64,000 bases of DNA. Origin: CBDCMJ01 sp965218875 (lineage in GTDB: Bacteria > Chloroflexota > Dehalococcoidia > Lucifugimonadales > UBA3495). Within the stretch, counting starts at the first letter, position 1. Every line of letters begins with the position of its first letter. Made by a program: the position numbers and the translations under genes. Location: contig OZ244707.1 of NCBI GenBank assembly GCA_965218875.1, positions 2,356,001-2,420,000 of the forward strand, given 5' to 3'. Below, in pieces: positions 55,823 through 63,891 of the stretch. The notes under the pieces are model-generated. The model searched no databases, had not been told where the DNA came from, and saw only the letters and a list, made by a program, of their open reading frames with translations.

Positions 55823-55839
55823 TATCCTGCTCCAGGATA
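55823..55839. promoter_or_regulatory. Palindromic operator candidate
   Basis: TATCCTG-CTC-CAGGATA is a perfect 7-bp inverted repeat. It overlaps a TATACT -10-like hexamer (55838-55843) with TTGATT 15 bases before it, some 60 bases upstream of the amidohydrolase start. The position suits a repressor site. Confidence 0.4.
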
Positions 55840-55900
55840 TACTGTATGCCAAAACCTGCGTCTAACTGACCCAACCGACTGCTCAGAGGAGGAACACGTC

Positions 55901-57406
55901 ATGGCCTCTAAACTGCTATTGCCCCCGCGCGCACCCAGGCTGCCCCTCCCTCTCCAGCGGCGCAGCACCGACGAATACAAGCCGCTGCCCCACCATCCGG
56001 TGAACCTCCCCGTGGTGGCCCGCCTGCGGGCCGAAGGGCCTCAGCACGCCGCCAGGCTGAGCATGTCCCTTGGTGACTACTGGACCAGCCGCCGCGGCAC
56101 CGCCGCGGCCTTGCGGGCGCTCGACGAAGCCTGGGGCGGCGGCTTCTACGACGTGCCGCCCGAGGGGGCGTTGGACCGGGAAGCCGCCGACAACGGTCTG
56201 GGCGGTAGCCAGCTGGTCATCGACGTCCAGACCCACTACGTTGGCGACCGGGTACACGACCAGATTGCCCGGGAGCTGATGCCCGCTCTGTTGGCCTCGG
56301 GGGAGTTCGTCGCCGGCGACACCTTCAAGGGGTTGGGCAAGTTGGCCCAGATTCAGGCCGACGCCTTCTACGGCTTCGCCGAGTACCTGCGCTGCGTGTT
56401 CGTCGAGAGCGAGACCGCGATGGCGGTGCTCACCTCGGCGCCCATGGCCGACGGCAAGGCCAGGACCAACTTCCTGGACAACCCCGAGATGATCGGCACC
56501 CGCGAACTGATCGAGCGGTTGGGCGGCACGGGCCGTCTCATCAACCACTCGGTGGTCACGCCCAACGTTCCCGGCGATATCGAAAACATGGACCGCTGGA
56601 GCGACTGGTGCCGCCCCGCCGGCTGGAAGGTCTACACCATGTTCGGCGCCGAGGGAGACGGGTTTTTCAAGTCGGAGGCCAGGGCCTGGCGGCTGGACGA
56701 CGAGGAGAGTGGGGTCCCCTTCCTGCAACGGGCGATGGAGACCGGGGTGCAGATCGTGTGCGCCCACAAGGGGCTGACCTTCGGGGAGGACAAGGGTTGG
56801 AACGGCCCGGCGTCTCCCCGGGACGTGGGCCCGGCGGCCAAGGCGTTCCCGGACATCGACTTCCTCATCTATCACTCCGGCTACGAGCCCAGGGGCGGGG
56901 CCATCTACCTGGGCAACGAGGGAGGCGCCGAGGCGCAGGAGGAGGGCCCCTACTCGGAGGAGACCTCCCACTACGGCGTCAACCGGCTGGTCAAGAGCCT
57001 CAAGGACGCCGGCGTCGGCCCCGGCTCCAACGTCTACGCGGAGGTGGGCAGCACCTGGTACCTGATCATGGCCCACCCGCGGGAGGCGGCCCACGTATTG
57101 GGCAAGCTGCTGCTGGCCGTGGGCGAGGACAACATCCTGTGGGGCACCGACGCCATATGGTACGGGTCGCCGCAGCCCCTCATCGACACCTTCCGGGCCT
57201 TCCAGATACCGCAGGAGTACTGCGAACGGTATGGGTATCCCCAGCTGACCCCCGCGGCCAAGGAGAAGATACTGGGCCTGAACGCGGCGCGGCTTTACGG
57301 ACTCGACCCGCAGCAAGTCAAGGCGATGGCGCAGAAGGACGACATGGCGTGGCTGAAGGCGTCGCTGGAGGAGTACGCGGCCAAGGGTAACCCCGTTTCC
57401 GCGTAA
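55901..57406 (+). CDS. Amidohydrolase (TIM-barrel metal-dependent hydrolase)
   Basis: A 501-residue protein of the amidohydrolase_2 type (the 2-pyrone-4,6-dicarboxylate hydrolase/ACMSD-like branch). Recognisable parts are QLVIDVQTHYVGDRV near the start of the barrel (residue ~107), INHSVVTPNVPG, GVQIVCAHKGLTFGEDKGW, LIYHSGYEPRGG and NILWGTDAIWYGSPQPLID, in which the metal-ligand His and Asp positions appear preserved. The first ~90 residues are basic and unlike a signal peptide. ATG 55901 follows GAGGAGGAACACG. It is the last gene of the LLM cluster. Confidence 0.84.
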   Translation: MASKLLLPPRAPRLPLPLQRRSTDEYKPLPHHPVNLPVVARLRAEGPQHAARLSMSLGDYWTSRRGTAAALRALDEAWGGGFYDVPPEGALDREAADNGLGGSQLVIDVQTHYVGDRVHDQIARELMPALLASGEFVAGDTFKGLGKLAQIQADAFYGFAEYLRCVFVESETAMAVLTSAPMADGKARTNFLDNPEMIGTRELIERLGGTGRLINHSVVTPNVPGDIENMDRWSDWCRPAGWKVYTMFGAEGDGFFKSEARAWRLDDEESGVPFLQRAMETGVQIVCAHKGLTFGEDKGWNGPASPRDVGPAAKAFPDIDFLIYHSGYEPRGGAIYLGNEGGAEAQEEGPYSEETSHYGVNRLVKSLKDAGVGPGSNVYAEVGSTWYLIMAHPREAAHVLGKLLLAVGEDNILWGTDAIWYGSPQPLIDTFRAFQIPQEYCERYGYPQLTPAAKEKILGLNAARLYGLDPQQVKAMAQKDDMAWLKASLEEYAAKGNPVSA

Positions 57407-57750
57407 GCTCCGGTAAGCCGCTTTGGATGCGGAACCCTGATGGCGCGCCCTGCCCTTGCGCTTATCGGCCCAACGGCCGGGCCGGGCGAGAATGGCTTCT
57501 GTGCGCAGCCAGTGACGTCTATATCGGCGGGCCAGCCGCCGCCCGGCGTGGGCAGGGCGTTTGTATTCCTCTTACCGAAGTCGGGTACAGCGCTCCTGCC
57601 GATAACCGGCGCACTTTCGGTCCCGCCGGGCGTCCTTTGACTAAGGACTCCCGGCCCGCATGGTAGGCCGTGGGCTCGAGCAGTCTCAGGTAGGCCAGGG
57701 GCCCGGACGAGAACAGCGCCTGCCCCGTTTCAGGCGCTAACAACCAAGTA
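57407..57750. other. Intergenic region before tRNA-Ala
   Basis: About 340 bases with no credible coding frame; short open frames here have no recognisable content. The tRNA promoter lies at its right end. Confidence 0.4.
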
Positions 57751-57756
57751 TATAAT
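57751..57756 (+). promoter_or_regulatory. -10 element of the tRNA-Ala promoter
   Basis: Perfect TATAAT 12 bases before the mature 5' end of the tRNA. No good -35 hexamer is visible at 17-18 bases. Confidence 0.5.
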
Positions 57757-57768
57757 TCCCCAATCTTT

Positions 57769-57843
57769 GGGGGTGTAGCTCAGCGGGAGAGCACCTGCTT
57801 TGCAAGCAGGGGGCCAGGGGTTCGATTCCCCTCACCTCCACCA
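57769..57843 (+). tRNA. tRNA-Ala (anticodon TGC)
   Basis: Full cloverleaf of 75 bases. The acceptor GGGGGTG pairs with CACCTCC with one G-T, the D-arm is GCTC-AGCGGGA-GAGC, the anticodon stem CCTGC/GCAGG encloses TTTGCAA with anticodon TGC, and the T-arm is AGGGG-TTCGATT-CCCCT. The CCA end is encoded. Confidence 0.97.
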
Positions 57844-57849
57844 TTTTCC

Positions 57850-57883
57850 GGCCGAGGCGTACTGTATTCTTAACTCCTCGGCC
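57850..57883. other. Inverted repeat after the tRNA gene
   Basis: GGCCGAGG (57850-57857) and CCTCGGCC (57876-57883) are perfect complements with an 18-base loop. It lies between the tRNA and the convergent kinase gene and could end either transcript, but no T-run follows. Confidence 0.4.
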
Positions 57884-57925
57884 ATTGAGGTCGCTGTTCT
57901 TGCGGGGGAGTTCATGGCAGAGGGA

Positions 57926-59338
57926 TTATTCTCGCTTGTTTAAGGGAAGGCGAACGGTCACGGTGACGCCCTGTCCAAGACCGTCGCTTGCTACGGCTAT
58001 CGTGCCGCCATGCGCTTCGACTATGGCCCGGGCGATGGCCAGGCCCAGGCCCGTGCCGCCTACCCCACGACTGCGGGACTGGTCGGTGCGGTAGAAGCGG
58101 TCGAAGACGTAGGGAAGGTCTGCGGCGTCGATGCCGATCCCGTCATCGGTGACTGCGAAGGTCAACGCCTCGTCGCTTTCCAACGCCGCCCGAAGCACGA
58201 TACTCCCGCTGGCCTTGGTGCAGCGAATGGCGTTGCTCAGAAGGTTTCCCAACGCCTGGCTCATGCGCATCCGGTCGAGGTCCATGTCCGGCAGGTCAGG
58301 GGATGCCTCCAGCGACAATGCAACCTGGCGAGCCTGGGATTGCGGCTGCCAGCGGTCCGTCTCTGCGATGAGCAGCTCGTGAATCGAAATCGCTTCGAGG
58401 GCGAGCCTCAACTCGCCGCTGTCGGTCTCCGCCAGCCAGTCCAGATCGGTTGTGAGGCCGCGCAGCCTGTCCACCTCCTGGATGATGTGGTCGGACGCGC
58501 TCTCCGGCGTCTGAAGTCCATCGCGCAGCCCTCTCGCCTCCAGCTGTATGACGGTCAACGGGGTGTTCAACTCATGGGAGACGTCGTTTATCAGCCGCCT
58601 GCGGAGCTCGCGCTGGGTCTCCAGGGCGGAGGTCATCCGGTTGAAGGCCGCGCTCATACGGCCAAGCTCATCCGAGGATGTGACCGGCAGTCGGGCCGCA
58701 TCTCCCTGGGCAATTGCCTGGGTCGCCTCGGTCAGGGCCGTCACCGGCGCTGCGATGCGATTGGACAACCAGGCGGCCAGCAGTACGGCAACGCCGACGG
58801 TCAGCGCTCCGCCAATGATGATCACATATAGGAGCGTGTTCAGAAATCCGTGCGACTCGGCCGACAGGAACTCACGGTTCACGTCCACATAGACGTGGCC
58901 CACGGGCTGGTCCGTGCTCAGATCGAACACCGTCTCGCGATGCCCGTCCAGGTCGGGCGCGGCGGTCCCGGGCGGCAGCTCGGACAGGTTGTCCTTCACC
59001 ACACGGCCGTCGACGCCGGTGATGACGACTCGTACCGGATCATCGTGAAAGAGGTCCGAGGACTCTCCCTCGCCTCCTTCGTGGCGCTCCCTCTGCGGAA
59101 CTCCGTCGTAGATGTATCCGGCCTCGGAAAGCGGTCTGTCCACCGTGTCCCAGCCACCGGCAGCGGTGTACTCCCGGCTCAGACTCCGGGCCAACCGGCC
59201 CGCCTCGTCAACGCCTATCTCCTCTACGAACACGCCCAGGCGGGACTGGGTGGTGTAGTAGCCCACGCCGACGCTGATCAGCACGGTGAGAACGATGACA
59301 AGGACCATCGGACCCATGATTCGCCAGCGCAGCGACAT
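57926..59338 (-). CDS. Sensor histidine kinase (BaeS/OmpR-partner type)
   Basis: A 470-residue membrane kinase. Helix 1 spans about 10-29, followed by a ~140-residue extracytoplasmic sensor, helix 2 about 169-191 and a HAMP domain to ~245. The H-box is NDVSHELNTPLTVIQLEARG with the phospho-His near residue 255. The ATP domain has QALGNLLSNAIRCTKASG (N-box), VTDDGIGIDAADLPYVFDRF (G1/F) and GGTGLGLAIARAIVEAHGG (G2). All boxes are intact. The start overlaps the response regulator stop (TGATG), so the pair is translationally coupled. Confidence 0.93.
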   Translation of the reverse strand: MSLRWRIMGPMVLVIVLTVLISVGVGYYTTQSRLGVFVEEIGVDEAGRLARSLSREYTAAGGWDTVDRPLSEAGYIYDGVPQRERHEGGEGESSDLFHDDPVRVVITGVDGRVVKDNLSELPPGTAAPDLDGHRETVFDLSTDQPVGHVYVDVNREFLSAESHGFLNTLLYVIIIGGALTVGVAVLLAAWLSNRIAAPVTALTEATQAIAQGDAARLPVTSSDELGRMSAAFNRMTSALETQRELRRRLINDVSHELNTPLTVIQLEARGLRDGLQTPESASDHIIQEVDRLRGLTTDLDWLAETDSGELRLALEAISIHELLIAETDRWQPQSQARQVALSLEASPDLPDMDLDRMRMSQALGNLLSNAIRCTKASGSIVLRAALESDEALTFAVTDDGIGIDAADLPYVFDRFYRTDQSRSRGVGGTGLGLAIARAIVEAHGGTIAVASDGLGQGVTVTVRLPLNKRE

Positions 59339-60018
59339 CACTCGTCCTCCACCACGAACCTGTAGCCAGCTCCGTAGACGGTCTGAATGGGCCGGCGGCC
59401 ATCCCGGCTGATCTGCCTTCGCAGGCGGGCGACCTGGCTGTCGATGGCGCGGTCGAACCCGTCGAATTCATCGTTGAAGGTCAACGAGATCAGCTGCTCG
59501 CGGGTGAGCGCTTGGTTGGGATGACGCATGAACGTCGACAGCAGGGCGATTTGGGACTGGCTCAGATCTACGAGTTCTCCATCGACCGTCACGCTCCGGG
59601 TGGTCTCATTCAGCGTGATGCCGCCCTGCGTCAGGACCTGCTGGATCCTGTCCTTGACGCGGCGAAGCACGGCTTGGGCCCGCGCAATGAGTTCCTCAGG
59701 GTCGAAGGGCTTGACGACGTAATCGTCGGCTCCGCTGTCCAGCCCGATGACCCGCTCGGCGTGGGCTTCCCTGGCCGTCAGCATGATTATCGGAACGTCT
59801 GACTCCCGGCGCAGGATTCTGCACAGCTCCACGCCGTCGAGACGGGGGAGCATCACGTCGAGGATTATCAGGTCCGGGGCCAGGTTACGGGCCAGGGCCA
59901 GACCGGACTCGCCGTCATGGGCAACCTCGGCGGAGAATCCGGCGCGCTCGAAGTACACCTTGACCCAGTTCGAGATCCTCGCGTCGTCTTCGATTATCAG
60001 TACCATGCCGCTCATCAT
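59338..60018 (-). CDS. OmpR/PhoB-family response regulator
   Basis: A 226-residue DNA-binding regulator. The receiver domain has acidic residues IIEDD, the phospho-acceptor Asp 54 in LIILDVMLPRLDG, TAREAHAERV and Lys 103 in YVVKPFD. The C-terminal winged helix includes LSQSQIALLSTFMRHPNQAL, IDSQVARLRRQI and the final wing VYGAGYRFVVEDE. It is the second gene of the unit lipoprotein-regulator-kinase and probably binds the 11-bp direct repeats upstream of the lipoprotein. Confidence 0.94.
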   Translation of the reverse strand: MMSGMVLIIEDDARISNWVKVYFERAGFSAEVAHDGESGLALARNLAPDLIILDVMLPRLDGVELCRILRRESDVPIIMLTAREAHAERVIGLDSGADDYVVKPFDPEELIARAQAVLRRVKDRIQQVLTQGGITLNETTRSVTVDGELVDLSQSQIALLSTFMRHPNQALTREQLISLTFNDEFDGFDRAIDSQVARLRRQISRDGRRPIQTVYGAGYRFVVEDE

Positions 60019-60040
60019 CAGCCCTCTAAAGAGCTATCGT

Positions 60041-60070
60041 GGAGGCGGCGCCCCATGAGGCGCCGCCTCC
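60041..60070. other. Very stable 12-bp hairpin between lipoprotein and regulator genes
   Basis: GGAGGCGGCGCC (60041-60052) and GGCGCCGCCTCC (60059-60070) form a perfect stem with a six-base loop. On the minus strand it follows the lipoprotein gene and precedes the regulator. It may partly terminate transcription so that the lipoprotein is made in excess, but no T-run follows. Confidence 0.6.
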
Positions 60071-60149
60071 TGTCCACCGGGGCTCGTGGCCGAATTGTCT
60101 CATCTGGAGCCGGGTTTCGACATCTCCCATCGGTCGATTCCGATTGGCT

Positions 60150-61535
60150 CTAGCCGCCGCCCCGGCGCTCGCTGCCGCTGCCGTGTTCGCCGCCGGACTC
60201 TCCGCCGCCGGAGCCGTTTCCCTCGCTACCGGAGCCAACCTCGGCGTGCGCCACCCATCCGGTGAACAACGCCTGCGTCGAGGGTAGGTTGACCGCCAGC
60301 ACCTCCCTGGGAGCGAGGGCCGTCGGTGTCGTCGGACCCAACTCCGTTCCGTTGGACAGGTGCACCTCGATCCTGACCTGGGTAAGGACGCCGTTGGTCG
60401 TGTTCTCCACGGTGCCCCTGAAGGAGTTGCTTGGAGCGTCGTAGCTCAGGACGAGCCGGGCGCCGCCGCGAACCGCATCGAAGGTCTCGTCCGGCGCGAG
60501 CATATTTACTGCGCCGCTGCCTTCTTCGCTGCCCCCGCTGGACTCGCCGCCGGATTCAGCGCCCGCTCCTCCTGTGTGAGGTACGGGGCCGGAGCCGGCG
60601 CAGTCGAACACTTCCAGGTGAACTACGTATCCGTCGAACGAAACTCCGGCAAGATTCGGTTCGCTGGCCACTGACACGCTGGACGTTTCTTCCTGTCCGG
60701 GGCTCAGATGCCCCAGAACGTCGGGACCAAGCTCCCCAACCGTCGTCGTTCCCGACTTCAGGTGGGGTTCGGCTTGCACGTAGCAGAGCACTTGCGAGAG
60801 CGTGTTTTGCACCGTTACGTGAACGGTCTGGGTTGCCGCATCGTACCGGGCTGAGACGGCCAGTCCGCCGAGAATGCCGTTCCACGTCTGGTCGAGGGGA
60901 ACTATCGGGCTCGACATGGCGGCTTCCCCACTTTCTGCACCGCCTTCACCGCCCGACTCGCTGCCCTCGCCCCCACTGCCCTCGCCTCCACCAACCTCGG
61001 CATGAGGCGTCCATCCGGTGAACGATGCCGCGGTCGCAGGCATGTCTATCGACACCACCTCGCCGGGAGCCATGTCCCTCGGTGTCGTCGGGCCGAGCTC
61101 CGTTCCGTTGGAGAGGTGCACCTCGATCCTGACCTGGTCCAGGACGCCGTTGGTCGTGTTCTCCACGGTGCCCTTGAAGGAGTTGCTTGGAGCGTCGTAG
61201 CTCAGGACGAGCCGGGCCCCGGCGCGAACTATGTCGAAGGTCTCATCCAGCGCCAGCATATTGGCTGCGCCGCTGCCTTCTTCGCCACCGCTGCCTTCAG
61301 TGCCTTCACCACCCGATTCGCTGCCCTCGCCTCCACTGCCATGCTGACCGCTGGATTCGCTACCTTGCCCCTCGGAGATTTCTTGCGTTGCCGTGGCGCT
61401 GCCGGAATCACGGCCGCCTTGGGGTCCCGTGTTGTCTGTGCACCCGATGAGTAGCCCCGCGGAGAGCATGGCCCCCAAGAGCGTCCCCACCAGGAACGTC
61501 TTCGTCACCAGCTTCTTGAGTTTCCTGCGAATCAT
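60150..61535 (-). CDS. Lipoprotein with three repeated domains and Gly/Ser/Glu linkers
   Basis: A 461-residue exported lipoprotein (signal MIRRKLKKLVTKTFLVGTLL, lipobox LLIGC, Cys 32). Three domains of about 90 residues follow at ~94-181, 213-310 and 346-433, separated by low-complexity linkers rich in Gly, Ser and Glu. Domains 1 and 3 are nearly identical (SYDAPSNSFKGTVENTTNGV against SYDAPSNSFRGTVENTTNGV), while domain 2 is diverged. The fold resembles short beta-sandwich FxLYD/DUF-type extracellular domains. ATG 61535 has a near-perfect AAGGAGGTGA site. Upstream of a two-component system, it may be its target. Confidence 0.82.
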   Translation of the reverse strand: MIRRKLKKLVTKTFLVGTLLGAMLSAGLLIGCTDNTGPQGGRDSGSATATQEISEGQGSESSGQHGSGGEGSESGGEGTEGSGGEEGSGAANMLALDETFDIVRAGARLVLSYDAPSNSFKGTVENTTNGVLDQVRIEVHLSNGTELGPTTPRDMAPGEVVSIDMPATAASFTGWTPHAEVGGGEGSGGEGSESGGEGGAESGEAAMSSPIVPLDQTWNGILGGLAVSARYDAATQTVHVTVQNTLSQVLCYVQAEPHLKSGTTTVGELGPDVLGHLSPGQEETSSVSVASEPNLAGVSFDGYVVHLEVFDCAGSGPVPHTGGAGAESGGESSGGSEEGSGAVNMLAPDETFDAVRGGARLVLSYDAPSNSFRGTVENTTNGVLTQVRIEVHLSNGTELGPTTPTALAPREVLAVNLPSTQALFTGWVAHAEVGSGSEGNGSGGGESGGEHGSGSERRGGG

Positions 61536-61583
61536 CGTTTCACCTCCTTCGTGAATGTTCCTGACGCTACTCACGATAGCGAT

Positions 61584-61605
61584 GAAATGTCGCAGAAATA
61601 TGTCA
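61584..61605. promoter_or_regulatory. Tandem 11-bp direct repeats, candidate response-regulator site
   Basis: GAAATGTCGCA (61584-61594) and GAAATATGTCA (61595-61605) are adjacent 11-bp direct repeats with eight of eleven matches. Contiguous 11-bp spacing is the classic arrangement for OmpR/PhoB-family dimers. They lie about 50-70 bases upstream of the lipoprotein start. Confidence 0.45.
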
Positions 61606-61713
61606 GCCGAGGCCGGAGGTTACAATCGTCCGGATGAAGGCAGAGAAACAGAGGAGGGGACAATGACTTGCTGGGTCTAAGAGGATGGTCCCACCAACAG
61701 GGTGCGCGTCCAC

Positions 61714-61893
61714 ATGGCGACATGCAACCGCGGCAAGGATGGCCGGGGAATGAAGGGCTCGCGTCTTCCCGATAATCGATGGCACGGCCCGTTCGGAACC
61801 GAACGGGAAGCCATCGACCGCGCGCTGAGCACAGGCCGCCTGGACGCCAGGGGGTGCTGGTTCTGTCTCCGAGGTATGGGAAGTCTTCAGTAG
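61714..61893 (+). CDS. Possible small protein of unknown function
   Basis: A possible 59-residue product, MATCNRGKDGRGMKGSRLPD, then RWHGPFGTEREAIDRALSTG and RLDARGCWFC. The pattern of a GPFGTEREAIDRAL helix and a CWFC pair looks protein-like. However, the ribosome-binding site is weak and no family is recognised. Not convincing enough to assign a role. Confidence 0.3.
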   Translation: MATCNRGKDGRGMKGSRLPDNRWHGPFGTEREAIDRALSTGRLDARGCWFCLRGMGSLQ

Positions 61894-62032
61894 CGGCCAG
61901 CGCATTGCTTCAGTCACGTCGTTGGATTCTGCTTGCCTTTACAGGGGCGCACCAAAGATAATGGGGGCTGGGGTTGAGGGTGCTGTGGCAGCGTCGAGGA
62001 TGGCGGGTCGCACCGGTCTTGCCTTACAACGA

Positions 62033-62066
62033 ACGAGCCTCCAACCCTGGCAGGCCGGAGGCTCGT
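62033..62066. other. Ten-base-pair inverted repeat
   Basis: ACGAGCCTCC (62033-62042) and GGAGGCTCGT (62057-62066) pair perfectly around a 14-base loop in a gene-free stretch. No T-run follows. It may be the end of a decayed element; the rest of 61894-62371 holds nothing coding. Confidence 0.45.
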
Positions 62067-62119
62067 AGGCAAAGCCGGGGGTCCCGACCTGCTCCTTATA
62101 TGAGGACCTCCCAGCGAAA

Positions 62120-62147
62120 AGTTCGCAATTGAGTCCCTTTAGGCCCA
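62120..62147 (+). repeat. 28-bp direct repeat, left copy
   Basis: AGTTCGCAATTGAGTCCC and TTTAGGCCCA, matching 63789-63816 (GTTCGCAATTCAGTCCC, ATAAGGCCCG) with about five differences. The two copies bracket the decayed zone. Confidence 0.55.
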
Positions 62148-62371
62148 CTTTTTTCGGTCTAAGCAGACTGAATTCATGACTCCCCCTTTCAAAACGACCC
62201 CCGCAGCGTCCGCTCCCTCTATGGGGCTGTTCTCCAGCGCCGGTATGGAGGTAGACGATAGTCGCCTTGCCGATCGGGACTCGCAGTTACCTGGTTTACC
62301 AGCCACCAGCCCCGGAAGCTGTATTGCCCGCAGAACCTGGCCCAGTGGTGGTCGGACTAGATAGGACTATA

Positions 62372-62971
62372 ATGGAAGGCCGTACAACCATGGGGGCGGG
62401 TCATCGAAAATCGGCAACCACCAACGAAGATACGGCGGTGGACATCGACGTCATCGCCAACGACACCGACTCCCTGCGCGTGTCCGCCGTCGGGACGCCG
62501 CCGCACGGGACGGTCGTCATCAAACAGGGCAGCACGACCACGGTGACCTACACACCCGATGCCAACTACAGCGGGGCGGACTCCTTCACCTACACTGTGT
62601 CGGACAGGGCATCGGGAGGCTTGACCGCCACCAGCAGCGTCCCCGTCACCAACGTGAACGGCGCCCCGGATTTCCTCGCTGCGACCGCCACCCGCAGCGT
62701 GGCAGCCACCGACGCGGCCACCCCCGCCCTCACCGACACGGTCGCAGGGACCATTAACATCACCAACGTGAACGAGGCCCCCGTCGCCGAAACCGCCGGG
62801 TCTGCCCTGACCGTTCGCCCGGGGACGTTGAGATTGCCGGTTGTCCGGGTTGGCAAGGTTGCCCACTGGCGAAAGGGAACGCCCCCACCCCTTCGGCCCA
62901 ACCGCCCGTCGTTCGACAAGCTCAGGTCGAACGGTTGGGCTTTGCAAACACTCCCCGGGAGACCCCTGTAA
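62372..62971 (+). pseudogene. Truncated cadherin-like/tandem Ig-domain fragment
   Basis: About 200 codons are open, but only residues ~15-150 look like protein: NEDTAVDIDVIANDTDSLRV, then GTVVIKQGSTTTVTYTPDAN and YSGADSFTYTVSD. These are typical of the tandem cadherin-like (Big_9/VCBS-neighbour) domains of large surface proteins. Shorter copies such as NVNGAPDFLAATATRSVAAT follow. The chain then runs into the palindromic repeat at 62896-62940 and stops. It has no signal peptide or cell-surface anchor, so this is best read as a leftover piece of a larger adhesin-like gene. Confidence 0.6.
62896..62940. repeat. Palindromic repeat with TTCGACAAGCTCAGG core
   Basis: Nested inverted repeats: GCCCAACC (62896-62903) with GGTTGGGC (62933-62940), and GTTCGAC (62911-62917) with GTCGAAC (62926-62932). 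The core TTCGACAAGCTCAGG belongs to a widely distributed bacterial intergenic repeat. Confidence 0.7.
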
Positions 62972-63010
62972 CCCGCCTGACCGGAGGCGCCTCGCACTCG
63001 GCTTTCCTGG

Positions 63011-63709
63011 TCAGGATACGGGCTTGTTGGCTACAGCTTCGCCAAATCCTATACCTAGGATAGCGCCGGAATGTTCCCTCCACTTGTCGTAGGCGTGGCG
63101 GATGCCATTGCAAAGCTCTTCGGTTGCCGCTCCATATTTTACGGCCGCTTCCATGATCTCGGGCGACAGGAGCCACCCCATAGCTACAGTTTGGATGAAT
63201 TCGATGTCCTCCTGTGCGCTGTAGACCTCGATAGAAGCGGTCGCTCGGACATTGTTGAACCCGGCCTTCAAGAGGCTGGCCTTTAAGTCCTTGCCCATCT
63301 GGGGATGGCCGTCGTCAGACGCCAAAAGGTCTTCGAACATATCCCACGATCTTCTGAGAACGCCGAAGTCGGGGTGCGTGAAGCACGACCCGCATATCAG
63401 TTCACGGCAGCCGATGACGCCACCGGGTTTCAGGACTCGCTTCACCTCGGCGAGCACGGCGGAGGTGTCGGGTACGCTCATGAGAACAGCATGGTAGTGG
63501 GCGACGTCAAAGAAACCGTCCTCAAAGGGGAGGTCGGTAGTGTCGCCAACATGGAATATGGCGTTGCCTGTCCACTCGCCTCTGCCAAGTACCTCGCTCA
63601 AAGCCAGCTTTGGGCCAGGTATAAATTGGGCTGCCGCAGAGTGCCGCATGGATGGGCGGGTGGTTGGCGCGGTGGGATTTTTTTGAAACTCCCGTTCATT
63701 CTCGCTCAT
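63011..63709 (-). pseudogene. Class I SAM-dependent methyltransferase missing its SAM-binding motif
   Basis: About 232 codons from ATG 63709. The later half of a methyltransferase is clear: FHVGDTTDLPFEDGFFDVAH, VKRVLKPGGVIGCRE, and a C-terminal helical part. The motif I strand-loop (DxGxGxG) that should precede it is absent; after MRHSAAAQFIPGPK the text jumps straight to ALSEVLGRGEW. A deletion of some 50-70 codons explains this. The longer frame up to 63910 adds only repeat sequence. Probably non-functional; an assembly gap is an alternative. Confidence 0.6.
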
Positions 63710-63788
63710 TTCGGCCGCTTTCTTAGGTGGCTGCCTGGGTGGAGTGTGGACTTGGTACGATGGGTGTGGTGGGACACACGGATAATAT

Positions 63789-63816
63789 GGTTCGCAATTC
63801 AGTCCCATAAGGCCCG
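63789..63816 (+). repeat. 28-bp direct repeat, right copy
   Basis: Second copy of the repeat at 62120-62147, in the same orientation, about 1.67 kb away. Confidence 0.55.
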
Positions 63817-63891
63817 CCATCCTTGAAGGTAGACAGAACCGGAGTGTGTGGAACTCTCTCACCTCGGCTGCGAAGGGGGAGTGGAACAGCC

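Noticed and set aside
57440..57640. Small open frame upstream of tRNA-Ala
   Set aside because: No ribosome-binding site, low-complexity composition and no recognisable motif.
60940..61370. CRISPR-like or tandem DNA repeat in the GGA/GGC-rich lipoprotein region
   Set aside because: The repetition is codon-level coding of Gly/Ser/Glu linkers, with no regular spacers.
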